Below, in pieces: positions 34,528-43,046 of a stretch of DNA of 64,000 nt. The stretch is from Comamonadaceae bacterium (lineage in GTDB: Bacteria > Pseudomonadota > Gammaproteobacteria > Burkholderiales > Burkholderiaceae_C). The notes under the pieces were generated by a model. That model saw nothing but the letters and a program-made list of their open reading frames with translations. It ran no database searches and was not told the DNA's origin. The stretch is taken from the NCBI GenBank assembly GCA_027484105.1, contig JAIXUG010000014.1:117181-181180 (forward strand). Reading direction: 5' to 3'. Each line of letters begins with the position of its first letter. The stretch's first letter is position 1. The position numbers and the translations under genes were made by a program.

Positions 34528-35759
34528 GTACAGCGCTGCCATCGGCATACCACTGGGTGACCGTCTGGGCGGCGTCAGCACAAGGTGCCTACCCGGTGGG
34601 TTCCACGATCGCGCAGCCCGACCTGAGTGGGGCCTTGCCTGAAGTGACACAAGGCCTTGTCAACCAGTCCCTTCGCATAGTGCTGAGGCCTGCTTTGTGG
34701 TCACCGCGTTTCAGATTGCGCTTGAGCAACCGCTTTGGTAACAAGCCGCTGCTGTTGCGTGGGATGAGCCTGGGCCTTCACATGGGTGGCGGTGCCCTGG
34801 TACCCGGCACGCGCATCGCATTGCCCGACCAGACCATTGCTGCCGGCTCATTGGAATGGACACCCGCCATAGAGTGGGCAGCGTTGCCCGAATCAGCGCA
34901 ATCGATGCAGGGCCGCAGCCTGGCCTTCAGTGCCTGGGTGGAGGGTTCCAGCGGCCCCATCACCTGGCACGCCAAGGCGATGGCAACGTCCTACTTGTCC
35001 AAGCCAGGCGACCGGGATGCCGCCGTTTCTGACAGCGAGTTGGGCTTCCCGCACAGCACCACCTCGAACTTTTTCATCGACGCGCTGGATGCTTGGCATT
35101 CGACCGAAGTCAGCACGCTGGCCGCTTTTGGCGATTCGCTCACCGATGGCACGGCGACGACTCTTAATGGCCATGACCGCTGGACCGACGTGCTGCAACG
35201 CGAATTGTGGGCCGCAGGACGACAAGATCTAGCGGTTGTGAATGCCGGCATTGGCGGCAACCAGGTCATCGGTCCAGCACCTGGTGCAGGCCCCTGGCGT
35301 GGCGGCCCAGCGGCCAAAGAAAGACTGGTGCCCGACGTGCTCGAGCTGTCTGCTGTGCGCACGATCTTCTGGCTGCAAGGCATCAACGACTTCAGCGACA
35401 ACGGCCAGGCCGAAGCTGCTGCCGTGTCCGATGCCATGGCTCATTCAGTCCAACGTATGCGGGCGCAGGGGGTACGCGTCATTGGCGCGACGGTCCCAAG
35501 CGCCTTCGGTAGCACCCGGCCTGGCCATGGCAGCGAGCGACAGGACAACCGGCGTCGGGCCTTCAATGCCGAAGTGCGCAAGGGGGCACTTTTCGATGAC
35601 TTCGTCGATTTGGATCTTGCCCTGACCGACCCGCTCACCGGCAGGCTGCATACCGCTTTCAATGGTGACAGCACTTCAGGCGAACCGGGCGACGGCCTAC
35701 ACCCTAACCGTGCGGGGCATGCTGCCATGGCCCGCTGCATCCTCAAAAAACTACCATGA
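34524..35759 (+). CDS. SGNH/GDSL hydrolase
   Basis: 411 residues. The hydrolase domain is in the C-terminal half: block I FGDSLTDGTATT with the Ser nucleophile, block II VNAGIGGNQVIG, block III-like WLQGINDFSD, and block V DGLHPNRAGHAAMA with the catalytic Asp/His. The N-terminal ~190 residues form a beta-rich domain (LRIVLRPALWSPRFRLRLSN) often seen in secreted SGNH esterases. No convincing signal peptide is present. It overlaps the CoA lyase by 4 nt. It may remove an ester or acyl group from the operon's substrate before activation; the substrate is unknown. Confidence 0.85.
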   Translation: MSTALPSAYHWVTVWAASAQGAYPVGSTIAQPDLSGALPEVTQGLVNQSLRIVLRPALWSPRFRLRLSNRFGNKPLLLRGMSLGLHMGGGALVPGTRIALPDQTIAAGSLEWTPAIEWAALPESAQSMQGRSLAFSAWVEGSSGPITWHAKAMATSYLSKPGDRDAAVSDSELGFPHSTTSNFFIDALDAWHSTEVSTLAAFGDSLTDGTATTLNGHDRWTDVLQRELWAAGRQDLAVVNAGIGGNQVIGPAPGAGPWRGGPAAKERLVPDVLELSAVRTIFWLQGINDFSDNGQAEAAAVSDAMAHSVQRMRAQGVRVIGATVPSAFGSTRPGHGSERQDNRRRAFNAEVRKGALFDDFVDLDLALTDPLTGRLHTAFNGDSTSGEPGDGLHPNRAGHAAMARCILKKLP

Positions 35760-36202
35760 ATCCCATCCCAAACCCTTACGACCCTCGGTTGCGCGATGAC
35801 CTGAGCGCTAACGAAACCACTTTGTTGCACTTCATGTCCGACTGCATGCACGGCCACGACATGAGTCTGGTCGATCGCTACGTGGCCGAAGACTACATCC
35901 AACACACGCCGGGCATCGGCCAGGGAAGAGATGGCCTGCGTCGTTACCTCGAGGAGGTGGCATGGAAGCGTCCTGGCCGATTGGTATGGCGGCCCATTCA
36001 CCTGTTCGCTTGCGGTGATTTCGTCATCCTGCACAAGCTGTTGCCGACCACGGTCATCGCCGATTTCATGCGCTTCAATGCGCAGGGCCAGATGGCCGAA
36101 CACTGGGACGTGGTGCAACCCCTGCCAGAGCCCGACTACGACCCGATGCGTCTGTCGACCGAGAACCTGTCTCGGTTCTCTGCATTGTTCAAGATCGGCT
36201 GA
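35756..36202 (+). CDS. SnoaL-like / NTF2-fold protein
   Basis: 148 residues resembling SnoaL-like polyketide cyclase-family proteins of the cystatin-like NTF2 fold: HGHDMSLVDRYVAEDYIQHTPGIGQGRDGLRRYLEE, then HLFACGDFVILHKLLP and MRFNAQGQMAEHWDVVQPLP (long strings truncated by function only). Such small proteins act as isomerases, hydrolases or hydroxylating accessory proteins. It overlaps the SGNH hydrolase gene by 4 nt and ends the operon. After its stop the sequence runs into the 3' end of the right-hand denD copy. Confidence 0.7.
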   Translation: MNPIPNPYDPRLRDDLSANETTLLHFMSDCMHGHDMSLVDRYVAEDYIQHTPGIGQGRDGLRRYLEEVAWKRPGRLVWRPIHLFACGDFVILHKLLPTTVIADFMRFNAQGQMAEHWDVVQPLPEPDYDPMRLSTENLSRFSALFKIG

Positions 36203-36267
36203 AGTCTTGGCGCATCGACTTGCCAAGCATCAGCCCAACATTTCATCACACGACACTGCCCGCTTCG

Positions 36268-36852
36268 AGGCTCCGTCGCGGTCGGCCTTCAACAAACAGA
36301 TTTCAATCGGTTTCAGCAGCCCCGGCGCATTCAGGCCTCGGGGTGTCTGCAAGGCATCAAGGGGCCGTGGCACGCTGCGTCAGGCTGTCGGCACTGCCGT
36401 CATGCCGAAAACCCAGGGCTTCGGCCATGGGTGTGCGCAGAGGGGGATACGAAGCAAACAAGCGCTGTACCGCCGGCTGCGGGTCATAGCGCACCCGCTT
36501 CAAGCATTCGGGGCCATGCGCACGCGCAATGGCCTGGACCACTTCTGCCATCGTCAGGTGCAGGGCGGGCATCTGCACCATCCGGCGAGGCCCGAGTGCT
36601 GACGTGTCAATGCATGCGCCATGCAGCAGGTTATCGACGCAGGCACCGACCGAGATCCACCAGGCTGCGCCGTCGGCGCTGACGGGCAGCACCACGGGCT
36701 GACCCGCACGCAACTTCCAAAACAACTGGCTCATGAAGGCCGATATCAGGCCTTCACCATCGCCCGGTCGGGCCACCACGCCGGGCAGACGCAGTGAGCA
36801 GGCTTGCACCCAGCCGCGCCGTGCCGCATCGGCCATCAGGATTTCGCTGGCG
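36268..36852. repeat. Right copy of a direct duplication (partner 30356-30762)
   Basis: The segment contains the 3' half of the intact denD-like gene and its downstream flank. The left copy near 30.4 kb lacks an internal 178 bp. Both copies are in the same orientation and bracket the 5.3-kb MarR/CoA-enzyme cassette. Confidence 0.85.
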
Positions 36853-37301
36853 AGCTTGTGTGCACCGTAGCTCAAGGCAGGCGCAGTTGGGGTGAGCTCG
36901 TCCACCACCTCCGGCAAGGATTCACCATAGACGGCAATGGTGCTGGCAAACACCAGCTTGGGTGCTGTGCTTTGCTGTCGCAGCATGTCCAGCAGGTGCA
37001 AGGTGGCCTCGAGGTTCACGCGCCGACCGAGCTCCGGGTCTTTTTCTGCGGCGCCCCCGGGAAGGCTGGCCAGGTGGAACACCGCGTTGACGGGTTCTGC
37101 CAGCGCCTGCCCCAGGACATGGGGGTCGGCGATGGAGCCCAGCACCGGCTGCAAGCGCGGGTCGTGGGGCCCATCCGGCAACTTCAGGTCCGCGACGATG
37201 ACGCGGTCAAGGCGTTGACCGTTCAGACCCTCCTCAAGCAAGCGCTGCACCAGCACTCGCCCGATGAAGCCCCCAGCCCCGGTGACCAGTACGCGGTTCA
37301 A
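36357..37301 (-). CDS. denD: NAD-dependent epimerase/dehydratase-type dehydrogenase (DenD-like)
   Basis: 314 residues of the extended SDR family, closest by memory to D-erythronate dehydrogenase DenD. The NAD-binding motif is RVLVTGAGGFIGRVLVQ; FASTIAVYGESL and the catalytic YGAHKLASE (YxxxK) follow, then ACSLRLPGVVARPGDGEG. DenD oxidises D-erythronate to a 3-oxo acid that OtnK phosphorylates, and an otnK is 11 kb away, but this gene is the last of the 12-gene aromatic-type operon and may act on another hydroxy acid. Its start overlaps the FAH-family stop by 4 nt. A truncated copy lies at 30.4 kb. Confidence 0.8.
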   Translation of the reverse strand: MNRVLVTGAGGFIGRVLVQRLLEEGLNGQRLDRVIVADLKLPDGPHDPRLQPVLGSIADPHVLGQALAEPVNAVFHLASLPGGAAEKDPELGRRVNLEATLHLLDMLRQQSTAPKLVFASTIAVYGESLPEVVDELTPTAPALSYGAHKLASEILMADAARRGWVQACSLRLPGVVARPGDGEGLISAFMSQLFWKLRAGQPVVLPVSADGAAWWISVGACVDNLLHGACIDTSALGPRRMVQMPALHLTMAEVVQAIARAHGPECLKRVRYDPQPAVQRLFASYPPLRTPMAEALGFRHDGSADSLTQRATAP

Positions 37302-38281
37302 ACGGCAGCCACCACTTGCTGGTCGATCACGCCGAAGGGGCCGTCGCGGCCGTCGGCGAATTTGGCCTGCATGCGCACGCGATCGCCAAAGCGCATGAAG
37401 CCCGTGCGGATCTCGCCGAGGTCGATCTTCTCGATCACACGCCGCTCGGCAATGCAGGCAGAACCAGCACTTCTGCTCACGTTCGAGACGGTGCCCGAGC
37501 CGACGATGGTGCCAGCCGTGAGGCGACGCGTGCGCGCTGCGTGGGCAATGAGTTGGCCGAAGTGGAAGTTCATTTCGCCGCCATGCGGTTCGCCAAAGCG
37601 CTCGCCATTCCAGGCCAGGTGCAGGTGCATCTGCACGCGCCCATCGCGCCAGTCGGCACCCAGTTCGTCGGGTGTCACCGCGATCGGCGCGAAAGCGGTG
37701 GACGGTTTGGCCTGCAAGAAGCCAAAGCCCGTCTTCATCTCGTGCGGGCCGAGTGCTCGCAGGCTCCAGTCATTGATCTGAACGACCAGGCGAACCTGTT
37801 GGAGTGCCGCTTCTGCCGTCACGCCCATGGGCACCGGGCCGCAAACCACGCCGAACTCTCCTTCGAAATCAATGCCATCGGCTTCGGTGGGCATGGGCAC
37901 ATCATCGTGCGGCCCCAAAAAGTCGTCGCTGGCGCCCTGGTACATCACGGGCACCGTATCGAAGTCCGGAATCGGCGGGGCATTGAACGCTTTCTCCATC
38001 AAGCGACCATGGTTGAGGAAAGCAGAACCATCGAGCCACTGGGGACTGCGCGGCAGGGGGGCGGCGCACGCACGCGGGTCGAAGGGGAACGCCCCTTGGG
38101 CTTTGCCTTCGTTCAGTTGGTTCCCAACAAGCTGGAGCTGCCCGACAAGCGCGTCCCAGCGCTGCAGCGCATCGAGCAAGCTGTGTGCGATATGGGGCAC
38201 CGCGACCGCGTGTTTCAAATCGTGCGAGACCAGCACCAGTTGACCGTTGAGCGTTCCGTCTTTCAATGTCGCCAGCTTCAT
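37298..38281 (-). CDS. Fumarylacetoacetate hydrolase (FAH) family protein
   Basis: 327 residues; the ATG before KLATLKDGTLNGQLVLV is preceded by GAGGAA at 6 nt, better than the TTG at 38302. The C-terminal FAH domain has the metal-binding acids in DGIDFEGEFGVVCG, a GTIVGSGTVSNVS segment and the FMRFGDRVRMQA ending. FAH-family enzymes hydrolyse C-C bonds of dioxo acids or decarboxylate and hydrate them, typically late in aromatic ring-cleavage pathways. In this operon it could act after the extradiol dioxygenase and the alpha/beta hydrolase. It is not the tyrosine-pathway fumarylacetoacetase by context. Confidence 0.85.
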   Translation of the reverse strand: MKLATLKDGTLNGQLVLVSHDLKHAVAVPHIAHSLLDALQRWDALVGQLQLVGNQLNEGKAQGAFPFDPRACAAPLPRSPQWLDGSAFLNHGRLMEKAFNAPPIPDFDTVPVMYQGASDDFLGPHDDVPMPTEADGIDFEGEFGVVCGPVPMGVTAEAALQQVRLVVQINDWSLRALGPHEMKTGFGFLQAKPSTAFAPIAVTPDELGADWRDGRVQMHLHLAWNGERFGEPHGGEMNFHFGQLIAHAARTRRLTAGTIVGSGTVSNVSRSAGSACIAERRVIEKIDLGEIRTGFMRFGDRVRMQAKFADGRDGPFGVIDQQVVAAV

Positions 38282-38298
38282 AGCATCTTCCTCTGTGA

Positions 38299-39057
38299 TC
38301 AAGAGCCGTCGGAGATGGTCGTGCCACCATCGACAACCAGGTTTTGGCCGGTGATGAAGCCACCCGCAGGACTGGCGAGCATCAGCACAACGGCTGCAAT
38401 TTCTTGTGGCTCACCGACGCGTCGCAGCGGCGTGGCTTGCATTCGGCGTTTCATGAAGGCCTCGTCGGCCATCAGTTGCGTGGCCAGCGGCGTGCGAACC
38501 AAGCCAGGAGAGACGGCATTGACGCGCACGCCTTGCGGGCCCCATTCGACCGCCAGGTTGCGTGCCAACTGCGCCAGTGCGGCCTTCGACAGGCCGTAAA
38601 GACCGATGGCACGGTTGCCCCTGAGGCCTGCGATGCTGGACATCAGGACCACACTGCCACCACCCCGGGAGGCCATGCCAGGAATCAACCGAGCACTCAG
38701 CCGCACAGCGGCCCGCAGATTGACATCCATCACCTGCTGCCAGTCCTCGTTGCTAGCCAAAGCACTGGGGCCCGCAGGGCCCTGGATGCCCGCATTGCAG
38801 ACCAACACATCGATGGGCCCGGCAGACTTGCACAGGGCGTCGATCGATTCTTCGTGTGCCAGATCGGCAGCGACGGGCACCACATCGTGGCCCGCCCTTT
38901 GCAGCTCTTGAGCCACTCGCACGCAGGCGGCCTCATCGCGGTCCGACAAGATCAGTCGGGCCCCATGCTGGGTCAGTGCCTGCGCAATGGCCAGGCCAAT
39001 GCCTTGCGTCGCCCCGGTGACCAGGGCCGTTCGGCCCGTCAAATCAAACATCGACAT
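38299..39057 (-). CDS. Short-chain dehydrogenase/reductase
   Basis: 252 residues of classical SDR. The cofactor motif is ALVTGATQGIGLAIA, NNAG is represented by VCNAGIQGP, catalytic Ser is in VVLMSSIAGL, and the YxxxK is in GLYGLSKAALAQ. The C-terminus ends FITGQNLVVDGGT. It is probably an NAD(P)-dependent oxidoreductase on a hydroxyl group of a pathway intermediate. It lies 3 nt after the cupin stop on the minus strand, in the middle of the catabolic operon. Confidence 0.85.
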   Translation of the reverse strand: MSMFDLTGRTALVTGATQGIGLAIAQALTQHGARLILSDRDEAACVRVAQELQRAGHDVVPVAADLAHEESIDALCKSAGPIDVLVCNAGIQGPAGPSALASNEDWQQVMDVNLRAAVRLSARLIPGMASRGGGSVVLMSSIAGLRGNRAIGLYGLSKAALAQLARNLAVEWGPQGVRVNAVSPGLVRTPLATQLMADEAFMKRRMQATPLRRVGEPQEIAAVVLMLASPAGGFITGQNLVVDGGTTISDGS

Positions 39058-39060
39058 GCG

Positions 39061-39657
39061 TCAACGCTGGGCCAGCGCGGTGGCTATTGAAGGCTCGTAG
39101 GCACCGTCCACCAAAACAAAGAGCATGCGACACGGTTTCCCCGATCGGTTGGCCCATGCATGGTTGGTGCCGCGCTGCACCACCACACTGCCTTGTGGGA
39201 GCAAAACCTCGGAGTCGTCCAGCACCAGCGTCATCTCGCCTTCGATCACCACGCCGTAGTCCACCGACTCGGTCCGGTGCATCAGCGGGTGTGGCGAGTT
39301 GGTCTTGACGGTCGAGGCGGCGGTGTCACCAATCTGGCTGAAGGCGCTTTTCATGGCCGCTGCGCCCTGCTGAAGAAATGCTTCGGTGTCCGGCGGGATG
39401 TCCACAAAGCGGATGCGCGTGCCTTGTGTGGGCGGCTTGAGCTGCAGCGCACCCACGGTGGGGTCGGCCCCGTTGTCCACGCGCACCGGGGCGCCTTGCG
39501 TGCACCAGACTTCGTGGAAGACGGTGCCAGGAATGGCGGCGATTTCGGCCACGTGCGGCAAGGGCCCGTGCGAGGCCACGATGGCCTTGCCACTGGCGTC
39601 ATGCCCGGTGACCGTGCGGATGATGGGCGCAAAACCCGGGGTGTTCGCAGTGCTCAT
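39061..39657 (-). CDS. Cupin-domain protein
   Basis: 198 residues with a single C-terminal cupin barrel. The first motif region is HPLMHRTESVDYGVVIEGEM and the second is LPQGSVVVQRGTNHAWANRS, providing His/Glu metal ligands. The N-terminal ~90 residues are less conserved. Small cupins of catabolic operons can be dioxygenases, isomerases or regulators. The start codon follows the cyclase stop with no gap, so translation is coupled. Its precise role in the pathway is not predictable. Confidence 0.8.
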   Translation of the reverse strand: MSTANTPGFAPIIRTVTGHDASGKAIVASHGPLPHVAEIAAIPGTVFHEVWCTQGAPVRVDNGADPTVGALQLKPPTQGTRIRFVDIPPDTEAFLQQGAAAMKSAFSQIGDTAASTVKTNSPHPLMHRTESVDYGVVIEGEMTLVLDDSEVLLPQGSVVVQRGTNHAWANRSGKPCRMLFVLVDGAYEPSIATALAQR

Positions 39658-40485
39658 TCAGGGCTCCTCGATGATCGCCACGGCCCGTGTCCAGCCCGCA
39701 GATGCGCCACGAATCTTGTGGGGGAAGCAGCTGATGGTGAAGCCGTGGGGTGGCAGGGCCTCCAGGTTGTGCAGCTTTTCCAGGTGGCAGTACCCAATGT
39801 CGCGTCCGGCTTTGTGACCTTCCCAGATCAGGCTGGTGTCGCCAGTGGCAGCCACTTTTTGTGCGGTGTACGAAAAGGGTGCGTCCCAACTCCAGGCATC
39901 GGTCCCCGTGAGTCGAACCCCACGCTCGAGCAAGTACATGGTGGCCTCATACCCCATGCCGCAACCGGCCTGCACGTAGTCGTTGTTGCCGTAGCGCGAA
40001 CCTGCTCGGGTGTTGACCACCACGATGTCGAGCGGCTGCAAATCCCAGCCAATGCGAGACAGCTCGGCCTCCACATCGGCGGCGGTGGCCACATAGCCGT
40101 CAGGGAAGTGCCGGAAGTCGAGCTTGACCCCAGGCTGCAGGCACCATTCCAGCGGCACCTCGTCGATGGTGATGGAGGGCCGCGCGCCACCGAGCTTGGC
40201 GTCCTGTGTGGAGTGGAAGTGCCAGGGCGCATCCAGGTGGGTGCCGTTGTGGGTGGTGAGGGTCACCCACTCCACGGCGGCAGCTTCGCCGTCGGGGTAG
40301 TCCTCGGGCTTTGTGCCGGGCAGCAACTGGGTGAATTCGGCCACGGTTTCGGCATGCTTTTGGTAAGTGATCTTGGGCGCCAGTGGCGGGGGGTCAGAGA
40401 TCACGTCGTTTTCGAGGTAGATGGACAGGTCGATCAGGCGACGGGTCGCACGCGCGGGGCGACGGGCGGTGTGGGGTGTGTTCAT
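39658..40485 (-). CDS. Cyclase family protein (kynurenine formamidase-like metal hydrolase)
   Basis: 275 residues of the cyclase/kynurenine formamidase family. The metal-binding signature HNGTHLDAPWHF is clear, with VNTRAGSRYGNND, GTDAWSWDAPF and CFPHKIRGASAGWTRAVAI further on. Members hydrolyse amide, lactone or isatin-type rings using a metal-bound water. Here it probably opens or closes a ring in the operon's pathway. It is 22 nt after the FAD monooxygenase gene and abuts the cupin gene. Confidence 0.85.
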   Translation of the reverse strand: MNTPHTARRPARATRRLIDLSIYLENDVISDPPPLAPKITYQKHAETVAEFTQLLPGTKPEDYPDGEAAAVEWVTLTTHNGTHLDAPWHFHSTQDAKLGGARPSITIDEVPLEWCLQPGVKLDFRHFPDGYVATAADVEAELSRIGWDLQPLDIVVVNTRAGSRYGNNDYVQAGCGMGYEATMYLLERGVRLTGTDAWSWDAPFSYTAQKVAATGDTSLIWEGHKAGRDIGYCHLEKLHNLEALPPHGFTISCFPHKIRGASAGWTRAVAIIEEP

Positions 40486-40507
40486 GGGTGTCTCCTGCGC
40501 TGGGGCA

Positions 40508-41635
40508 TCAGATGGGCTGGGCCAGCGCCATCATCGATTCGCGCATGATCTGCGCGTGTTCATCCTTGTTGCCGTTGGTCATCTCGATTTCGCCCAGGCG
40601 CAGCGAGTTTTCCACCACCATGCGGCAACGTTCCCAGCGACGCTCCTGAAAAGCCTGGAGCGTGTCTTGTATCGGGCCACCGCGCCCCACGCACTCGGCC
40701 AGCACCAGGCCGTCTTCGATGCCAATGCACGCGCCCGAGGCCAGGTGCGGCGTGGTGGCGTGCACCGCGTCACCGATCAGCACCACACGGCCCTTGAACC
40801 AGGGCTGGGGCATCAGCAAGGCTTCGAGCGGGCGAAAGACGATGCTGGAGGTCTCGGTGATCTGTTCCCGTGCCTGGGCCACCAGGGGCGCGCTGAAGTC
40901 TGCCAACAGTTCGCGCATCAGGCGGGGGAAGTCTTTGGGGTCCACATGTTCGTTCAAGGGGCGGTGCTCGGTGATGAACATGTACATCTGGTCCTTGGAC
41001 ACCGGGTTCACACCCGGCTTGGTGCGCGGGCCCATCCACATCATGGCGCACTGCACTTCTGCCGGACGCGGCAGCACCGCGCGCCAGACGGCTTGGCCGG
41101 TGTATTTGGGTTGCGGGGCGCCAGGAAAAACCGTTTGACGGGTCTTGGAATACAGGCCGTCGGCACCGACCACCAGGTCGTAGCGTGCGCTGCGACCGTC
41201 GGTCAGGCGCACCGTCACGCCATCGGCGTCTTGTTCGATCGACTCAAAGCCTGTGCCCAGATGGACTTGCGTGCCGCTGGCACGGGTGGCTTCGGCCATC
41301 AGGCGCGCCAGTGTCGGTCGCATGATCGCGCCACCGCCAGGGGTGTCGGGTCCGGCAAGGCGTGGCGTCGGCAGTTCGCCGATGGGCTGGCCGTTGCCCA
41401 AAAATAACTTGACACCGTCTGCACCGTTGCCCTCGCGCAAAAAGGCGTCCAGGATGCCCAGCTGCCGAAAAGCGCGCAGCGTTGCACCGCCCAGGCTGAT
41501 GCCAGCGCCGTAGGAGCGCCATCCAGCGTCGATCTCGATCAGATCCACTTGGACGCCTTGCTTGCGCAGTTCGATGGCGGCGGCCATGCCGGAAAAGCCA
41601 CCGCCGATGACGAGTGCTTTGAGGTTCTGGGTCAT
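40508..41635 (-). CDS. FAD-dependent aromatic monooxygenase
   Basis: 375 residues of the p-hydroxybenzoate-hydroxylase fold. The Rossmann motif ALVIGGGFSGMAAAIELRK is at the N-terminus, DG-type motif LVVGADGLYSKTRQ in the middle, and the FAD-ribityl motif GRVVLIGDAVHATTPHLASG near residue 290. These single-component enzymes hydroxylate aromatic rings with NAD(P)H and O2. It overlaps the Rieske gene by 4 nt, which is unusual because group A flavin monooxygenases need no ferredoxin. In the operon it would produce the diol for the VOC dioxygenase. Confidence 0.9.
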   Translation of the reverse strand: MTQNLKALVIGGGFSGMAAAIELRKQGVQVDLIEIDAGWRSYGAGISLGGATLRAFRQLGILDAFLREGNGADGVKLFLGNGQPIGELPTPRLAGPDTPGGGAIMRPTLARLMAEATRASGTQVHLGTGFESIEQDADGVTVRLTDGRSARYDLVVGADGLYSKTRQTVFPGAPQPKYTGQAVWRAVLPRPAEVQCAMMWMGPRTKPGVNPVSKDQMYMFITEHRPLNEHVDPKDFPRLMRELLADFSAPLVAQAREQITETSSIVFRPLEALLMPQPWFKGRVVLIGDAVHATTPHLASGACIGIEDGLVLAECVGRGGPIQDTLQAFQERRWERCRMVVENSLRLGEIEMTNGNKDEHAQIMRESMMALAQPI

Positions 41636-42009
41636 GTCTTGTCTCCTTGGGGTTGTGGGGTGTTCAGTGTGTCGGTGTCGATTTCGATGGCGCCCGATGC
41701 ATCAAGCCGCAGCGCCACGGGCCGCAAGGCCTGGCCTTGGCAAGGACCGAGGGTGCACAGCCCGCTCAAGGGGTCGAAGCGTGCGCCGTGCGCATGGCAC
41801 ATGAGCGATTGGCCATCGCCCGAAAAGTAAGCATGGCGTCGCCAGGCCATGGGGCCTGTGCCCCAGTGCGGGCACCAGTCCTGCCAGGCGCGCCACTGGC
41901 CCTGCCAGCGCAGCACAAACACCGTGGTCTGGCCCTGCGCCTCTGGGTCGAAGCCCAGGGCCTGGCCTTCGGCAATCGCGTCGCTGGGGCACAAGGTATG
42001 CCATGGCAC
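41632..42009 (-). CDS. Rieske-type [2Fe-2S] ferredoxin
   Basis: About 125 residues from a GTG with GGAG 6 nt upstream. A longer reading from an ATG at 42096 would overlap the upstream gene by 46 nt and add a proline-rich tail unlike the family. The cluster ligands are CPHWG and CHAHGARFDPLSG, the CxH...CxxH pattern of Rieske ferredoxins, and CTLGPCQGQALRP follows as expected. It would pass single electrons to an oxygenase. No ring-hydroxylating oxygenase alpha/beta subunits or reductase are in the operon, so its partner is uncertain. Confidence 0.8.
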   Translation of the reverse strand: MPWHTLCPSDAIAEGQALGFDPEAQGQTTVFVLRWQGQWRAWQDWCPHWGTGPMAWRRHAYFSGDGQSLMCHAHGARFDPLSGLCTLGPCQGQALRPVALRLDASGAIEIDTDTLNTPQPQGDKT

Positions 42010-42050
42010 AGGCTGCTCCGTTTGGCTGGGGTGAAGAGGGCACGGTGGTC

Positions 42051-43001
42051 TCAGTGCGCCTTCTGGCCGGGGGGTGGTGGGCCGCCGGGCGCCCATTTTT
42101 CGCGGCGGTTGAAGAGGAACAGCTGCGAGGCCTCTGCACTCATGGGCACGGCACGGGGTTGCCAGTGGTCGTCGTGCAGGTCCATGTCTGCGTCGTATTC
42201 GACGTGGCAGCCCAGGGGGCTGTTGAAGTACCAGAACCAGTTGCTGCCGAATTTGTGGCGGCCCGGTCCCCAGAAGGACTCATAGCCTTTGCCGACAAAG
42301 CGGTAACCGGCCTGCATCATCGCTGTGGGCCCAGCCATGTGGAAGGTGAAGTGCTCGACCCCCTTCATGAAAGGCGGGGTCTGGATCATGAACAGGGTGT
42401 GGTGGTCCTGGGTTCCGGCTGGCCGCAGAAAGCCCCCCGCGCCCAGCAGTCGATCGGTCTCGCGAAAACCCAGTCGCTGGGTGTAAAAAGCGGCGGCCTT
42501 GGCCTCATCGGGCACGAAATACACCACATGCGACAGGGTCAGCGGTTGGGCGGGTGCGTCTTCATTGACCGCGACATCGTTGAGCGGTCGGCCTGGGCCT
42601 GAGCCTGGACCGTTGACGCCTTCGGTGGCGGTGCGGATGGGGCGACGCACCGTGCGCTGGAAGCCCAGCACAAAGCCCATGTCGTCCACTGTCTGCAGGC
42701 TGCCGTCGGGCAAGCGCAGCACCTCGCGGTCGCGGCCCAGTTCGGTGGCGATCGCCTCCAGCGTGGCCGCATCGGCCACGCCATAGGTGGTCTTGCGCAG
42801 CTGGGATGCGGTGCCCAAACCCGCGGGCAGCTGGGGGTCGTCTTGGCGTTTGATGACGACGGCGGTGCCGTCCTCGGCCTCAAAGCGGCCGCCGCTGGCG
42901 TCGGCGCCGACAGGGGTCAGGCCGTAGTCGATCAGGTACTGACTGCAGCTGGCGACGTCGTCCACGCCGAAAACCAACTCATCGGGTCCAATGATGTTCA
43001 T
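42051..43001 (-). CDS. VOC-family extradiol ring-cleavage dioxygenase
   Basis: 316 residues with two VOC modules, like type I extradiol dioxygenases (2,3-dihydroxybiphenyl dioxygenase type). The expected 2-His-1-Glu metal site is seen: His158 (LTLSHVVYF), His217 (GVEHFTFHM) and Glu268 (GCHVEYDADMD). These mirror His146/His210/Glu260 of BphC, so it should be catalytic. It would cleave a catechol-like ring next to the two hydroxyls in the operon's pathway. The C-terminus is proline-rich. It lies 45 nt after the alpha/beta hydrolase gene. Confidence 0.85.
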   Translation of the reverse strand: MNIIGPDELVFGVDDVASCSQYLIDYGLTPVGADASGGRFEAEDGTAVVIKRQDDPQLPAGLGTASQLRKTTYGVADAATLEAIATELGRDREVLRLPDGSLQTVDDMGFVLGFQRTVRRPIRTATEGVNGPGSGPGRPLNDVAVNEDAPAQPLTLSHVVYFVPDEAKAAAFYTQRLGFRETDRLLGAGGFLRPAGTQDHHTLFMIQTPPFMKGVEHFTFHMAGPTAMMQAGYRFVGKGYESFWGPGRHKFGSNWFWYFNSPLGCHVEYDADMDLHDDHWQPRAVPMSAEASQLFLFNRREKWAPGGPPPPGQKAH

Positions 43002-43046
43002 GGTGTGCCTCTCCTTCTTAGCGGTCCAGAAAAATCGTTTTGAAAA

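Noticed and set aside
37298..38281. FAH-family gene as the tyrosine-pathway fumarylacetoacetase partner of hppD
   Set aside because: It is 20 kb away on the other strand in a different operon, with no homogentisate dioxygenase nearby.
41632..42096. Longer Rieske protein from ATG 42096
   Set aside because: It would overlap the dioxygenase gene by 46 nt and add a proline-rich tail, while GTG 42009 has a good ribosome site.
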